This document shows, in pieces, positions 1 to 9,400 of a stretch of 64,000 nt of DNA (position 1 is the stretch's first letter; each line of letters opens with the position of its first letter). This DNA is from Nemertoderma westbladi (lineage: Eukaryota; Xenacoelomorpha; Nemertodermatida; Nemertodermatidae). The notes under the pieces were generated by a model that was not told the DNA's origin, did no database searches, and was given only the letters and a program-made list of their open reading frames with translations. The stretch covers positions 1 to 64,000 of the forward strand of contig JAUCBJ010002639.1 of the NCBI GenBank assembly GCA_032718475.1, in the 5' to 3' direction. Position numbers and translations under genes: made by a program.

Positions 1-2429
1 ATAGTCGTCGTGAATGAAGACGACTTGGCCCCCATGTTCTGTACTACCATCTTATATGCTGGTATTATCGGCGGTTCTTCTTCGCCGTTATACCATAAGA
101 AGCGTTGACTGTCGCTGTCTTCTTCCGTTACACGGACTTGGTTGAACATGCCTTCTATGTCACACGTGAAGGCGTGTTTCCCATTTCGAAATCTAAGTAA
201 CACCTCTATGCCCGAATTGTAAATGTTTGGGCCTTCTAACAGGTAGTCGTTTAAGCACTTTCCGTCGGTCTTTGCCGATGCGTCGACTACCATCCTTAGT
301 TTACCTTTCTTTGGATCTAAAGCCACGTGCAGTGGCAGGTAATATGTTCTATCCGTGTTCGGCTCGTCGACCGGTAACTCCACGGCCCATCCTTTCTCGA
401 CGTACTTCTTAATCGTCCTGTGGATGTACTCATTCTTCTCGGGGCTCCGTTTTAGTGTTTGTTTCAGCTTGCGGAGTCTCGTGAGTACCATCCCCCTATT
501 GTCGGGTAACGGTATCTTCGGTAGTTTCCATACCATTCCTATAGTATACCGTCCCTCATCGCACGTCATTGATTCCTCCACGCTTTGTAATGCCTGTTTG
601 TCTTCTACCGAGGTCCCGACCCCGGTTTCTTTCAGTCCCTCGAAATCTTGTCTGAGCAGTCTTTTGAGCTGCTCCTCTGCTCCCTCGTCACTCATTTCCT
701 GCATTGTTCCCGCGAACATGCATCCTGATGTCTCCGACATCCTAAATGGTATCTTGCTCTTGATTGGACCACTCAGTGTCCACCCGAATGGTGTTAATAT
801 GGCCACCGGGTCACTCTGCTTGTCTTCGCCGAAGACCGTTTGCATTCTTTCGTGGGCTGTTGGGCAGTCCATACCTACTATGATGGATACCTTCCTAACG
901 TCCACGTCTGGGATTGAGAAGTCAATGTTGTCCAGGAATTTGTACTGCTCAACCTCGATGTTGGTTGGCCGCCTGGCATTGATATTAATTGACTCTATCA
1001 CTTGAATGGGGTCGATAGTTGCCCCATAGTCGCATCCTGGTGCCACTGCTGCAATTGCGCACCGTCCTGTTCTCATCTCCAGGATCTCATCTTTGCTAGA
1101 GATGGTTGTTACCGCCATCCTGCTTGGCCTCGTTCTCAACCCTATCTCCTCGGCCACCCATTCCTCGACTAATGTGAAGGCAGCTCCACTATCAACCAGC
1201 ATTAGTGTTGTTACTGATCGATTGCCTTCCCCGATCACTCGTACTGGTACTACTCCAAGTAGCACCGTTCCTCTCTTCTTCGCCCCTACTGTGCTCGTCG
1301 CCATCGTTTGGCCTCTCCTTTGACCAAATTTCATTGGCTTCTCCTTACACTCCCTTGCTCTATGTCCACTCATTACACATCGCGAGCAGATTTTATTGCT
1401 GAACGCATAATCTATCTGATCTTGCCTAGGTAGCGCCTGCCAGTACCTGCAGTTCATAGTTTGATGAAGCGCATTTGCGTGTAGCTGACATTTGCTCTTT
1501 GGGTCGTAGCCTTCTTTATAGAGTGCATTGCGTATCGCAGTTGCGTTCGTGCCAAAGTCCCTACTATTCTTATTGTTTGGGTTTTGCCGATTGGACGTAC
1601 TGGGGTTATGTTTATTCGTGTTATTATTATTTCCCTGTCCGTTCCATGATGTTGTCTTATTCTCGGCTAGCTGTGGACTTGCAGTCCCCTGCGTCGCTGC
1701 ATATGGCAATGATTGCCTAAGTTTCGGTAATGCGTTCGATGTGTTGTGCTCTGGTTTCGGTCTATGGTAGTCTGTCTTCGGTCCCTTTCCCAGGCTGTCT
1801 TCGCTATAGACTGGGTCAGTTATTAGTTCAGCCTCGTAGTTTAAGAAGTTTGACATTTCTTCTAAACCCGGTTCCGCACCCTTCTTATCTCGAGTAGAGA
1901 AGGCGATTTTCCTCCACTTGTTGCGCAGCCAGTTTGGTAGTGCCTGCGCTATCGTGGTGATGTTGTTGGACGCATTGAGCTCGTACGGCGCGTCTAGCGT
2001 CTTCAGCACGATTAGCGCCTTTTCGACTTTGTTAGCGAACGTCTTAATGCTAACGGGATTATCCTGTAGGCCACCCGATGTTATGCCTCTCAGCGTCTGC
2101 CTGATGATCTTGGCCGGGTGCCCGTATTCCCTATCCAGTGCCCGCCATGCTGTCGTGAAGCCGCCCTCTATTCCCTGATATTGCCTCACGATGTCGTATG
2201 CTGGGCCTCCCGTGTACACTTGTAGATACTTTAGGCACTCCGCCTGCGTCAAGTTTTTTGTTAGTATTTCGTTACTATACATTCGCCGAAACTGTAAATA
2301 TTCTTCCGGCCTACTCCCATCGAACTTGAATGGTTCCACGGGTGGTAACTCGATCCTCGTTTTCAACGCATCGATCAACGTGGCCATCCCTATCGCCTGC
2401 GCTTCCAATGGATTCGATGGGTGCTGCAT
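1..2429 (-). CDS. BEL/Pao gag-pol, partial: capsid segment, zinc knuckle, protease, start of RT (element 1)
   Basis: The frame is open from an ATG at 2429 to the left edge, about 809 codons, and was read directly from the minus strand. It begins with a DUF1759-type gag segment (PVEPFKFDGS near the start). A zinc knuckle of the form C-x2-C-x4-H-x4-C follows at about 1350-1390. An aspartic protease motif, LVDSGAAFTLV, lies near 1180-1200. Further on come the RT fingers and palm, with the DIEGMFNQVRV motif near 130-165. RNase H and integrase must lie beyond position 1. The same frame is open upstream of 2429 back to the C-run at about 2618-2631, so the ATG is probably not the true start and the product is the downstream part of one gag-pol polyprotein. 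No stop occurs inside the visible part. Confidence 0.85.
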   Translation of the reverse strand, partial: MQHPSNPLEAQAIGMATLIDALKTRIELPPVEPFKFDGSRPEEYLQFRRMYSNEILTKNLTQAECLKYLQVYTGGPAYDIVRQYQGIEGGFTTAWRALDREYGHPAKIIRQTLRGITSGGLQDNPVSIKTFANKVEKALIVLKTLDAPYELNASNNITTIAQALPNWLRNKWRKIAFSTRDKKGAEPGLEEMSNFLNYEAELITDPVYSEDSLGKGPKTDYHRPKPEHNTSNALPKLRQSLPYAATQGTASPQLAENKTTSWNGQGNNNNTNKHNPSTSNRQNPNNKNSRDFGTNATAIRNALYKEGYDPKSKCQLHANALHQTMNCRYWQALPRQDQIDYAFSNKICSRCVMSGHRARECKEKPMKFGQRRGQTMATSTVGAKKRGTVLLGVVPVRVIGEGNRSVTTLMLVDSGAAFTLVEEWVAEEIGLRTRPSRMAVTTISSKDEILEMRTGRCAIAAVAPGCDYGATIDPIQVIESININARRPTNIEVEQYKFLDNIDFSIPDVDVRKVSIIVGMDCPTAHERMQTVFGEDKQSDPVAILTPFGWTLSGPIKSKIPFRMSETSGCMFAGTMQEMSDEGAEEQLKRLLRQDFEGLKETGVGTSVEDKQALQSVEESMTCDEGRYTIGMVWKLPKIPLPDNRGMVLTRLRKLKQTLKRSPEKNEYIHRTIKKYVEKGWAVELPVDEPNTDRTYYLPLHVALDPKKGKLRMVVDASAKTDGKCLNDYLLEGPNIYNSGIEVLLRFRNGKHAFTCDIEGMFNQVRVTEEDSDSQRFLWYNGEEEPPIIPAYKMVVQNMGAKSSSFTTT

Positions 2430-2569
2430 AGTTTCTCCTGTCTGGTGCGTTCCGTCTGTCCTATTTCTTGACTTTCTCTGGCTTGGGTATGTCATCGGGG
2501 GTAGCGGCCCCCTCCATATATCTGTGTCACACGACCTGTTTTCGTCCAAGGGTCTCGTTGTTCTTGCTA

Positions 2570-3037
2570 CTATCGGGGTATATTGTTGATATTGTGATGG
2601 GGGAATGTCACCCTGTCCCCCCCCCCCACCGGTATGTTTGGTACTGGGGTTGATGTTAATATGTTGGGGCCCATGCACCTATCCGCAATAATTCCCCCCT
2701 CCCCTGGGTATATGTTATGTCCCTGCATGCTGTAGTCATACTGCTGTGCTGGTACCGGTATAGGCCTATCAGCTTCTGGCCTACCCGCCGGTATGTATTC
2801 CGCGACTTCCGGGTTTAATCCCGTTGTCCACGCTATCCTATCGTCTACATTGCCTCTCTCAGTATGGCCTACGGTATGTGCAGTAAGGCCTACAGTATGT
2901 CCTACAGTCTGCATGTGTTGTTCGGGATCGAAGTTTATTCTTCTCGAATAATCCTCCCCGCGGCTACCGTATTCTCGATCGATAGGTGTATTCCGTCGGA
3001 AAGTTTCTCTTCGACCCCCCCCCTCTACTGTTCTCAT
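2570..3037 (-). pseudogene. BEL element 1 gag fragment (frame-switched piece, C-proximal)
   Basis: A 155-codon open piece of the gag linker, rich in Gly, Pro and His, with the repeated pattern VGHTVG. It overlaps the preceding gag piece and is out of frame with the pol frame. The frame change towards pol falls at the long C-run at about 2618-2631 (G-run on the coding strand), after which the pol frame is open. It has no recognised domain. It is probably not an independent gene but part of the same gag, displaced by homopolymer length changes or assembly errors. Confidence 0.6.
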
Positions 3038-3551
3038 CTTCGTACCGGTACATCGCGTACCCCTCTCTCGGCGCGTAGTGCGCCTCGCCGGGTCGCATCT
3101 CTCCGGGGCGACGGCAATCTCCCGGAGTCCGACCCCACTGACTCTCCGTTCTCATCTCAACCACCGACGGCTCGCTATCCGTCCTCGCTCTTCTATCGTT
3201 CGCGGCGATACCTCTACTACTGTCTTCTCTTCTTCTCCTTTCAGTGGAGTATTCCCGCTCGTGAGATCTCTCGTCGACCTCCCGGTTAAACCCCACTGTT
3301 CTTCTTCCCTCTTCTGATCGGGCTCGACGCTTCGTCCGCCCTCTTACGACGTCAACCTGTCTCTCTCTGCTCGGTCGCACGCCGCTGGGGATACTCGCAA
3401 TCCCCCTATTACTTTCCGTCGCCGGTTGTTGCGGTTTACCTATTTCGGCCCTCGCATTATCCGCTGACGGCTGTGGGACACTCTCTGCCCCCCCCCTTTC
3501 GCCGCTAACTCGCTGTTGTGGGGTTCTCGTAGCCCCCCCCCCATTCGCCAC
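2964..3551 (-). pseudogene. BEL element 1 gag fragment (Arg-rich middle piece)
   Basis: A 195-codon open piece, strongly Arg/Glu/Ser-rich and of low complexity, lying between the long N-terminal gag frame and the 2570-3037 piece. It overlaps both neighbours by about 45-75 bases in different frames. C-runs (G-runs on the coding strand) lie in each overlap, at about 3486-3495 or 3534-3542 and at about 3016-3023. This fits a single gag that changes frame at homopolymers. No catalytic domain is visible; a nucleic-acid-binding linker is the most that can be said. Confidence 0.55.
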
Positions 3552-5295
3552 ATCTAACTTCGCTACTCCTCACCCCGCTACTATATCCCTCTCCAGTCGA
3601 CACATCAAGCCTACCGCGGTCGGGTCTATTCACCCCCGCCCCTCCCTCTGCTATTGCGTGGCCTACCAGGCCCTCTACTCCCTGCCTACCAACTATGTGG
3701 CCTACCAGGCCCTCGCTGGGTCTACCTAACCCAGCCACTCCCTGCCTACCAACTGCGTGGCCTACCAGGCCCTCGCTGGGTCTACCTAACCCAGCCACTC
3801 CTTGCCTACCAACTACGTGGCCTACCAGGCCCTCGTCTGTCTGACCACACACGCCCGACGTATTTACATTAATAGCACCCGTATTGGAAACGGAATTAAT
3901 TTGTCCGTTCGAGATAAAATCACTTGGATTATATTGCGCGACTACACTATCTGAATTATTTTGTAAATTCGGGCTTGGATCATTATTTAAATTATTTGGA
4001 TTATTCTGCGTAATCGCGTTATTTAAATTATTTTGTAGGTTCGAATTTGGGTTATTACTTTGATTGATTGGATTATTTTGCGTAGCTACATTAATATTAG
4101 AATTATTTTCTACATTAATACTAGGGACGTTCTGATTTAAATTTAAATTACTACCACTAGGTAAAGTATTTCCTGCAATAAAGGTTTGATTAGAGTTGTC
4201 CCATACGGTACTATTAATATTAACCACGTCTACTGTACCATTATCATTATTACCCCCCCCGCCCGTACGGTCGCGCCAGTTTTGAGTCTGTCGTGCGGTC
4301 CCTGTCAGTGGGGTATCAATAAATGTATCTACGGCCCCCGGCTCCCCAAAAATACTCGAGCCGGCCCCGCTTTCAGACGGCGACGCTTGCACCAGTTGCA
4401 ACTCGTGCGCCCGTCTAATCTTATCTTCCGCAAGCACATTCTGGCGTCTCTTTAATTCCTTTTGCTCTCGTTCAGCCTCTGCCATTCTCCTCTCACACTC
4501 CTGGGTGTCCTGGGCGGCCGACTCCGCCACACTCCTAATGCTCTCCCTTCGTCTCACCTCGCGCTCCTTGCGTTCCTTTTCCCTTCTCGCCTCATATTCC
4601 TTGCGTTCCGCCTCACGCTCTTTGCGTTCCGCCTCACGCTCTTTGCGTTCCGCCTCACGCTCTTCGCGTTCCCTATCCTCCCTCGCCTCACGCTCCCTAC
4701 ACTCCTTTTCTTCTATTTCCTCACACTCCCTAAGGCTTCTCAAAGTCCTTTCGGCCCTCTCTCCGGTTTCTCTAATCAATGCCGCTTCCCTCGCTAACCG
4801 CACTCTCCCCTCCTCTAACCGTTCCTCCATTTCCCTCTGACCTTGTTCTACCATGCTGAGACGGTATGCGGCACCTATCTCTCTCACCACTCTTTCTTTC
4901 GCGGAGGATGTAGCAGACTTATCAGTTACAGCGGACCCCCTCCGCCTTCCCGACCTACTAACTTTCCCCCGCTTCCCGGAACTTTCTCCGACCGACGAGG
5001 CCGAATCCTCGGGGTTAACCTCGGATCCGCCCCCCTCGGGTCCCCTCCAACCCACTAATTTTACTCCCCGGGCATCGACCAAGTATGGCCCTATGTACAC
5101 TGGCGCTACGCTAGGTTCCATACTCCCACACTCCCATAGTTCAAACAGTTCGCCGGCAACCCCTTTTGCTCTCTCCTCGGCTAGTTCTCTCTGCCCAAAA
5201 CGTATTAGGTAATTAAAGTGTCTATCCGACTCACCTAGTCGCTTTCTCAGTCTCACCTCGTCTACCTTCGCCCCTTCCTTCTTGGCGTCCTTCAT
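3505..5295 (-). CDS. BEL element 1 gag, N-terminal coiled-coil and low-complexity region
   Basis: A 596-codon frame from ATG 5295. Residues about 160-300 are a highly charged Glu/Arg/Lys coiled coil with a short EREAERK-type repeat. An Asn/Gln-rich tract follows (about 380-480). Three copies of a 20-residue unit (EGLVGHxVGRQGVAGLGRPS) are encoded by a 60-bp tandem repeat at about 3655-3835. The same frame is open upstream of the ATG to a TGA at 5367-5365 and continues beyond it as the 5802-5365 frame, so the gag probably began at 5802 and now carries one nonsense codon. BEL gag proteins are cytoplasmic particle proteins; this extended low-complexity N-terminus is a family-level oddity here. 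Confidence 0.65.
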   Translation of the reverse strand: MKDAKKEGAKVDEVRLRKRLGESDRHFNYLIRFGQRELAEERAKGVAGELFELWECGSMEPSVAPVYIGPYLVDARGVKLVGWRGPEGGGSEVNPEDSASSVGESSGKRGKVSRSGRRRGSAVTDKSATSSAKERVVREIGAAYRLSMVEQGQREMEERLEEGRVRLAREAALIRETGERAERTLRSLRECEEIEEKECREREAREDREREEREAERKEREAERKEREAERKEYEARREKERKEREVRRRESIRSVAESAAQDTQECERRMAEAEREQKELKRRQNVLAEDKIRRAHELQLVQASPSESGAGSSIFGEPGAVDTFIDTPLTGTARQTQNWRDRTGGGGNNDNGTVDVVNINSTVWDNSNQTFIAGNTLPSGSNLNLNQNVPSINVENNSNINVATQNNPINQSNNPNSNLQNNLNNAITQNNPNNLNNDPSPNLQNNSDSVVAQYNPSDFISNGQINSVSNTGAINVNTSGVCGQTDEGLVGHVVGRQGVAGLGRPSEGLVGHAVGRQGVAGLGRPSEGLVGHIVGRQGVEGLVGHAIAEGGAGVNRPDRGRLDVSTGEGYSSGVRSSEVRCGEWGGGYENPTTAS

Positions 5296-5364
5296 CAGCT
5301 TCCGGGTCGCGTTGTAGGCCCGTCGAAGTCGCTCTGAAACCCCGACGTCCTCGTCGCCGACCTC

Positions 5365-5802
5365 TCATCCGTCCCTCCGGGTTCGACGTCGTACCGGCGG
5401 CTCCACTGTTGCCGTTCCGGTGGGCCGTCCATCGCCCTCGGCCTGTAGCTGGCCGGCGACATCGGTACCGATGTCTCCTCCGTCTCTTCGCGTCCGGCGT
5501 CGCACCGTCGGCCCCACCGTCGCCGTTTCGGTGGGCCGCTCGTCGCCCTCGGCCTGTAGCTGGCCGGCGACATCGGTGCGCCGATCTCCGTCCCGTGTCG
5601 ACTCATCTCCGTCTTCCTCCGTCTCGCTCTCCCTTCCTCTCGGCTCGACCTCTTGTTCCAGGCTCCCCTCGTCTTGAATTTCCGGTTCGCCCGTTATCGA
5701 TGGCTCCGGTGTCGTGGGTCTGTATCGCCTGGTTGCGGCCTCACGGATCGTTTGGTCTTCGTCCGGGGTCCGCGTCGGTGTCGTGTCACCTGACTGACTC
5801 AT
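5365..5802 (-). CDS. BEL element 1 gag N-terminus with internal duplication, ends at in-frame TGA
   Basis: 145 codons starting at ATG 5802, the first long frame downstream of the presumed leader. The protein is acidic and Thr/Glu/Arg-rich. It contains a near-exact direct duplication of about 35 residues (each copy includes DVAGQLQAEGD and ends RRRTRRDG), which is a direct DNA duplication at about 5380-5590. It ends at TGA 5367-5365, after which the same frame stays open into the long gag piece. The TGA is therefore best read as a nonsense mutation, or less likely a suppressible stop. Confidence 0.6.
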   Translation of the reverse strand: MSQSGDTTPTRTPDEDQTIREAATRRYRPTTPEPSITGEPEIQDEGSLEQEVEPRGRESETEEDGDESTRDGDRRTDVAGQLQAEGDERPTETATVGPTVRRRTRRDGGDIGTDVAGQLQAEGDGRPTGTATVEPPVRRRTRRDG

Positions 5803-5911
5803 CCTCTTCTGCAGGTTTCGGTGGCTAGTGGTTATCGAGTTTTATCTGGGGCGGCAGCTGGTTTTAGTTACTTTTACAGTTTAGCTAGGGCGGCAGCTCG
5901 ATTTTAGTTAC

Positions 5912-6440
5912 TGTGACGGGATCCAGGAGGGATCCCGATTTATCCGGTATTTTAGTTTACGCGTCCCCGCCGTGTATAAAGAGTAAACGAAACGGTGAAT
6001 GAGTTCTGATGTTCGGTGTATAATAATCGATGGGTATAGATATAGATATAGGTATGTGGAAGGCGGGATACGGTAACTAAAAGTCCCGTGCTCCCCTATC
6101 TAAACTAACTAACCTAAGCTAGCACTACTGCACTTGAGATAACTGAATTACTGATTAATAGGTTACTGATTATATTACACGGTTGGCCTAATTACTACCT
6201 AATCGATGCCTTGCCCCCCTCTGATTGGTTGATACCCTTGTTGGCGCCCCGTGGAGTGTTCCCGTTCACTCCACCTGTTCTCTCTGGGTTAGGGGTTTGG
6301 CCCCTGACCCTCTATTGTGTGCTTCCTTCCCACTCTTATTGGGATGGCACGAGTTGGTTAACTATCCAATCTCGTGGCTCCCAATATTGCTTATCGGCTT
6401 ACAACTTTATGGGGTGTTAGCGGGATTGGATAAGCTAACA
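5912..6440 (-). repeat. Probable 5' LTR of BEL element 1
   Basis: On the minus strand the integrase frame of element 2 is interrupted exactly where a TGTTAGCTTA sequence begins (6440). A plausible 3' end, GTCACA, lies at 5917-5912, giving a 529-bp TG...CA unit about 110 bp before the gag ATG at 5802. Just inside the interrupted host frame is an 11-bp tandem duplication (caccaatgaag twice, about 6443-6465). The leader at 5820-5911 contains a duplicated block of about 45 bp with the core agctgccgcc, a possible primer-binding region. The partner 3' LTR is outside the window, so the boundaries are inferred. Confidence 0.5.
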
Positions 6441-9400
6441 TGCACCAATGAAGCACCAATGAAGTTTGTTCCCTTATCAGATCTCATCGTGTTACTAGTG
6501 CCAAAGCGAGCGATCTGTCGTCGTAAGCTTAATAGAAAGCTGTTGGTAGATAAATCGTTCACCATATCGAGATGGATGGCTCTACAAGTCATACAAACAA
6601 AGATTACACACCATCTCTTGACTATAGTCCTAGCACGATATACTTCAATAGGGCCAAATAAATCCACACCGGTATTAGTAAAGGGTGGTTCATAAAAGCT
6701 TACTCGTTCCCTAGGTAATTCTGCCTCTCTCTGTGTTAAAGGCCTACTGAATGCTTTCCTACAGGGTATACAGTTCCTAAGAACTTGGTTCAGAGCTCTA
6801 CGGGGTTTATAAAAATAATAGCGAGTTCGAATTTCGCTAAGAACTCGTTCTCTACCAGCATGATAAAGTTTGCTGTGAACATCTACAATCATCTTGACTT
6901 GTATTTCAAGATTTCTAATGAGTATGGGGAACTTAGTATCAAAGGATAATGGGGCATTCGTTAACCTTCCTCCAACACGTATCAACCCATCTATCATTGT
7001 GCTAGAGAAACGATCCCTTAAGCGCATCTGTGGATTTCTCAACAACAGGAAATACTTATCGGAATCTTCATAGCATTGTAAGAGTCTCAGCATCTGTTTG
7101 TTGGTTTCTTCATGCTCCTGATAACTGATCTTCTCCTTCAGAAACCTGTCGGGTATCTTATATTTGGGAAGATCTTTAATAACATGGACCTGCACTGATG
7201 TGATTGGAGCGGTATCACCCTTTGTTTTCATCCCAGAGTAGTGATGGTGAAAACATCTCTTTAAATATGTAACGGCCTTACAGAGCCGATTCCAGGAACT
7301 GTAGTGATGTATCGCTCTCTGCAGAAGAGGTGAGAGTCCTTGCGAGACGTCTGGTATGCCAGATTTCCAATCCTTATCACGGATTTCCACATCGGGTTTA
7401 TTTGTGGCTGTGGGTTTCTGATCCAAAGCGTCGTCTCCGGAAGTATGTAGGACAGACAGATCTACTGTGGGTTTGAATAACTTCGATTTACTCGCCTGAG
7501 TTTTAGGTTTGACTTTCTCCGCTCCCTTGGCCTGTCTAATCTCTGCTGTAGTAAGATGAGGAGGCCATTCTTCTTCTTCTTTGTAGAGGAAGTCGGGTCC
7601 ACCTAACCAGTCTGGAGTATCTACCAGTTCTTGTGGAGTTGCTCCCCTGGAAGCGATGTCCGCTGGATTAATCGTTCCGGGGCAATGTCTCCATTGATCC
7701 ATCGTCGTGCGACTGAGTATAATAGCTACTCTGTTGGTAACGAAGACGCTGAACTGACAGACTTCATTGGTGATATACTCCAACACGAGTAAAGCGTCGG
7801 TCCAATAGACAGTTTTCTCCAGGGGATAGTCGATCTGTTCTGTTACATTCCGGCCGATGGCTGTAGCGTATAGAGCCGCTTTTAACTCCGCTCGAGGAAC
7901 TTTCAACTTGTTGTTTATCAATGCCTTAGAGGTAACCAAGGCGACTTTGATTCCGTCCGGAGTTTCCACCCTTAGGTAGGCTACTATACCGATTCCCATA
8001 TCGCTGGCGTCTCCAAACACATGGAGTTGATATGAATACGTAGGGAGAACATGACCAAAATATGAACGGGAAATTATAAAGTTTTCGATGGCTGGTAGAG
8101 AATCTTCCCATTTCATCCACTTCTTTAATAATTCTCCCTTAAGTGGATCGTCCCATGAGTGGTTTTCAAGCCACATTTGTTGTACTAAACTCCGAGCAAT
8201 CAATATAACTGGGCTAATAAATCCCAATGGATCGAAATAAGTGCTCAGGATACTTAAACAAATCCGTTTAGTCCGAACTGGATTATCTCGCTGTTTTAAT
8301 TGGAAAAACAGGATATCTCTTTCTGTGTCCCATTTCAAACCAAGGGTCTTAGTTTCTGGGAGATCATCCTTTATTAGATCTAGGTCTTTTGCTCCTCGAT
8401 CTTCTACCGGGATCGACTCCAGAAACTCACGGGAGTTGCTAGTGAATTTAGTTAATCGAAATCCACCTTTCTTTAAGCATTCTACCGTTCCTTTAGCGAC
8501 CTCAATGGCTTCTTCGACTGATGGAAGGGACTTCAGATTATCGTCCATGTAGATGTCTCGTTTGATATTGTCGATCACCTCTTTAGAGAAGGCGTCTCGG
8601 TTGTCATCCGCAGTGGTGCGCACCACGGAACAGGCGTTTGAAGGGCTCGAGATTATCCCAAAGGCTTGGATGGTCATCCAGTACTCCACCGGTTTCTTGT
8701 TGAGGTCTCCTTCAGGCCACCACAAAAATCGTAGGCTATCTCGATCCCTATCCAGCGCTTTGACTTGTAAGAACATGCCTTCTATATCTGAGGCGAAAGC
8801 AATGGAATATTGTCTTAATCTTAATAGTATTCCCAACAAGGATTGGAGTAAGTTGGGTCCGGGTAACAATTCAGAATTAAGAGATTGGCCCATATAAAGG
8901 GCGGAACCGTCAAACACCACTCGTACTTCATGGGGTTTACCGGGTTTGGGAACGTAATGGTGAGTTAAATAATACGTTCTCTCAGTTATAGGTGTTTCTT
9001 CCGGTACTAGCTCCGCATATCCCTTGCTAATAAACTTCTTCAACTGCGTTTGATACATTTCTTTAGCTGAAGAATTTGCCGTAAGGCGTCGATGTAGTTG
9101 AGCAATTCTTTTCTCCGCCAAAGGTCTGTTGTTAATGAACTTTGGTTCTCGCTTTCGGAAAGGAAGTCCGATCTCATACCTACCTTGATCTTTAAGAAAA
9201 CGAGTAGTTGTCGCTTGGATCTGCTTGGCTCTTTCTTCCTCCACCGATAGGGCCTTATCGTAGGAGTTGGGCTCTACAACCTCTTGAGTAAAGAATCTTA
9301 CGGCGTGTTCATCCCGAGTCTTGGCATTATAACGTTCAATGACGTCATTAAGCTCGTCGTTATAGTCGTCTCGCTCGGATGGGAGAAGGAGTTGACATAA

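Larger units (their letters stand above)
1..6440 (-). mobile_element. BEL/Pao LTR retrotransposon, element 1 (5' part; 3' part beyond left edge)
   Basis: On the minus strand the order is LTR-like segment (about 6440 to 5912), short leader, long gag with low-complexity and coiled-coil regions, then gag capsid segment, zinc knuckle, aspartic protease and the start of reverse transcriptase, which runs off the left edge. This order is that of BEL/Pao elements. The gag half is broken by one in-frame TGA and by frame switches at runs of C (G on the coding strand). The capsid-to-RT half is open throughout. Its right end abuts the truncated integrase of element 2, so element 1 is inferred to have inserted there. 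Confidence 0.8.

Noticed and set aside
355-2653. Several plus-strand open frames (61-216 codons)
   Set aside because: They lie opposite the BEL pol/gag coding frame and show no protein family; they are antisense by-products.
2864-5828. Plus-strand frames opposite BEL element 1 gag, including Ser/Arg-rich ones
   Set aside because: They mirror the repetitive gag coding strand; composition follows from the repeats.
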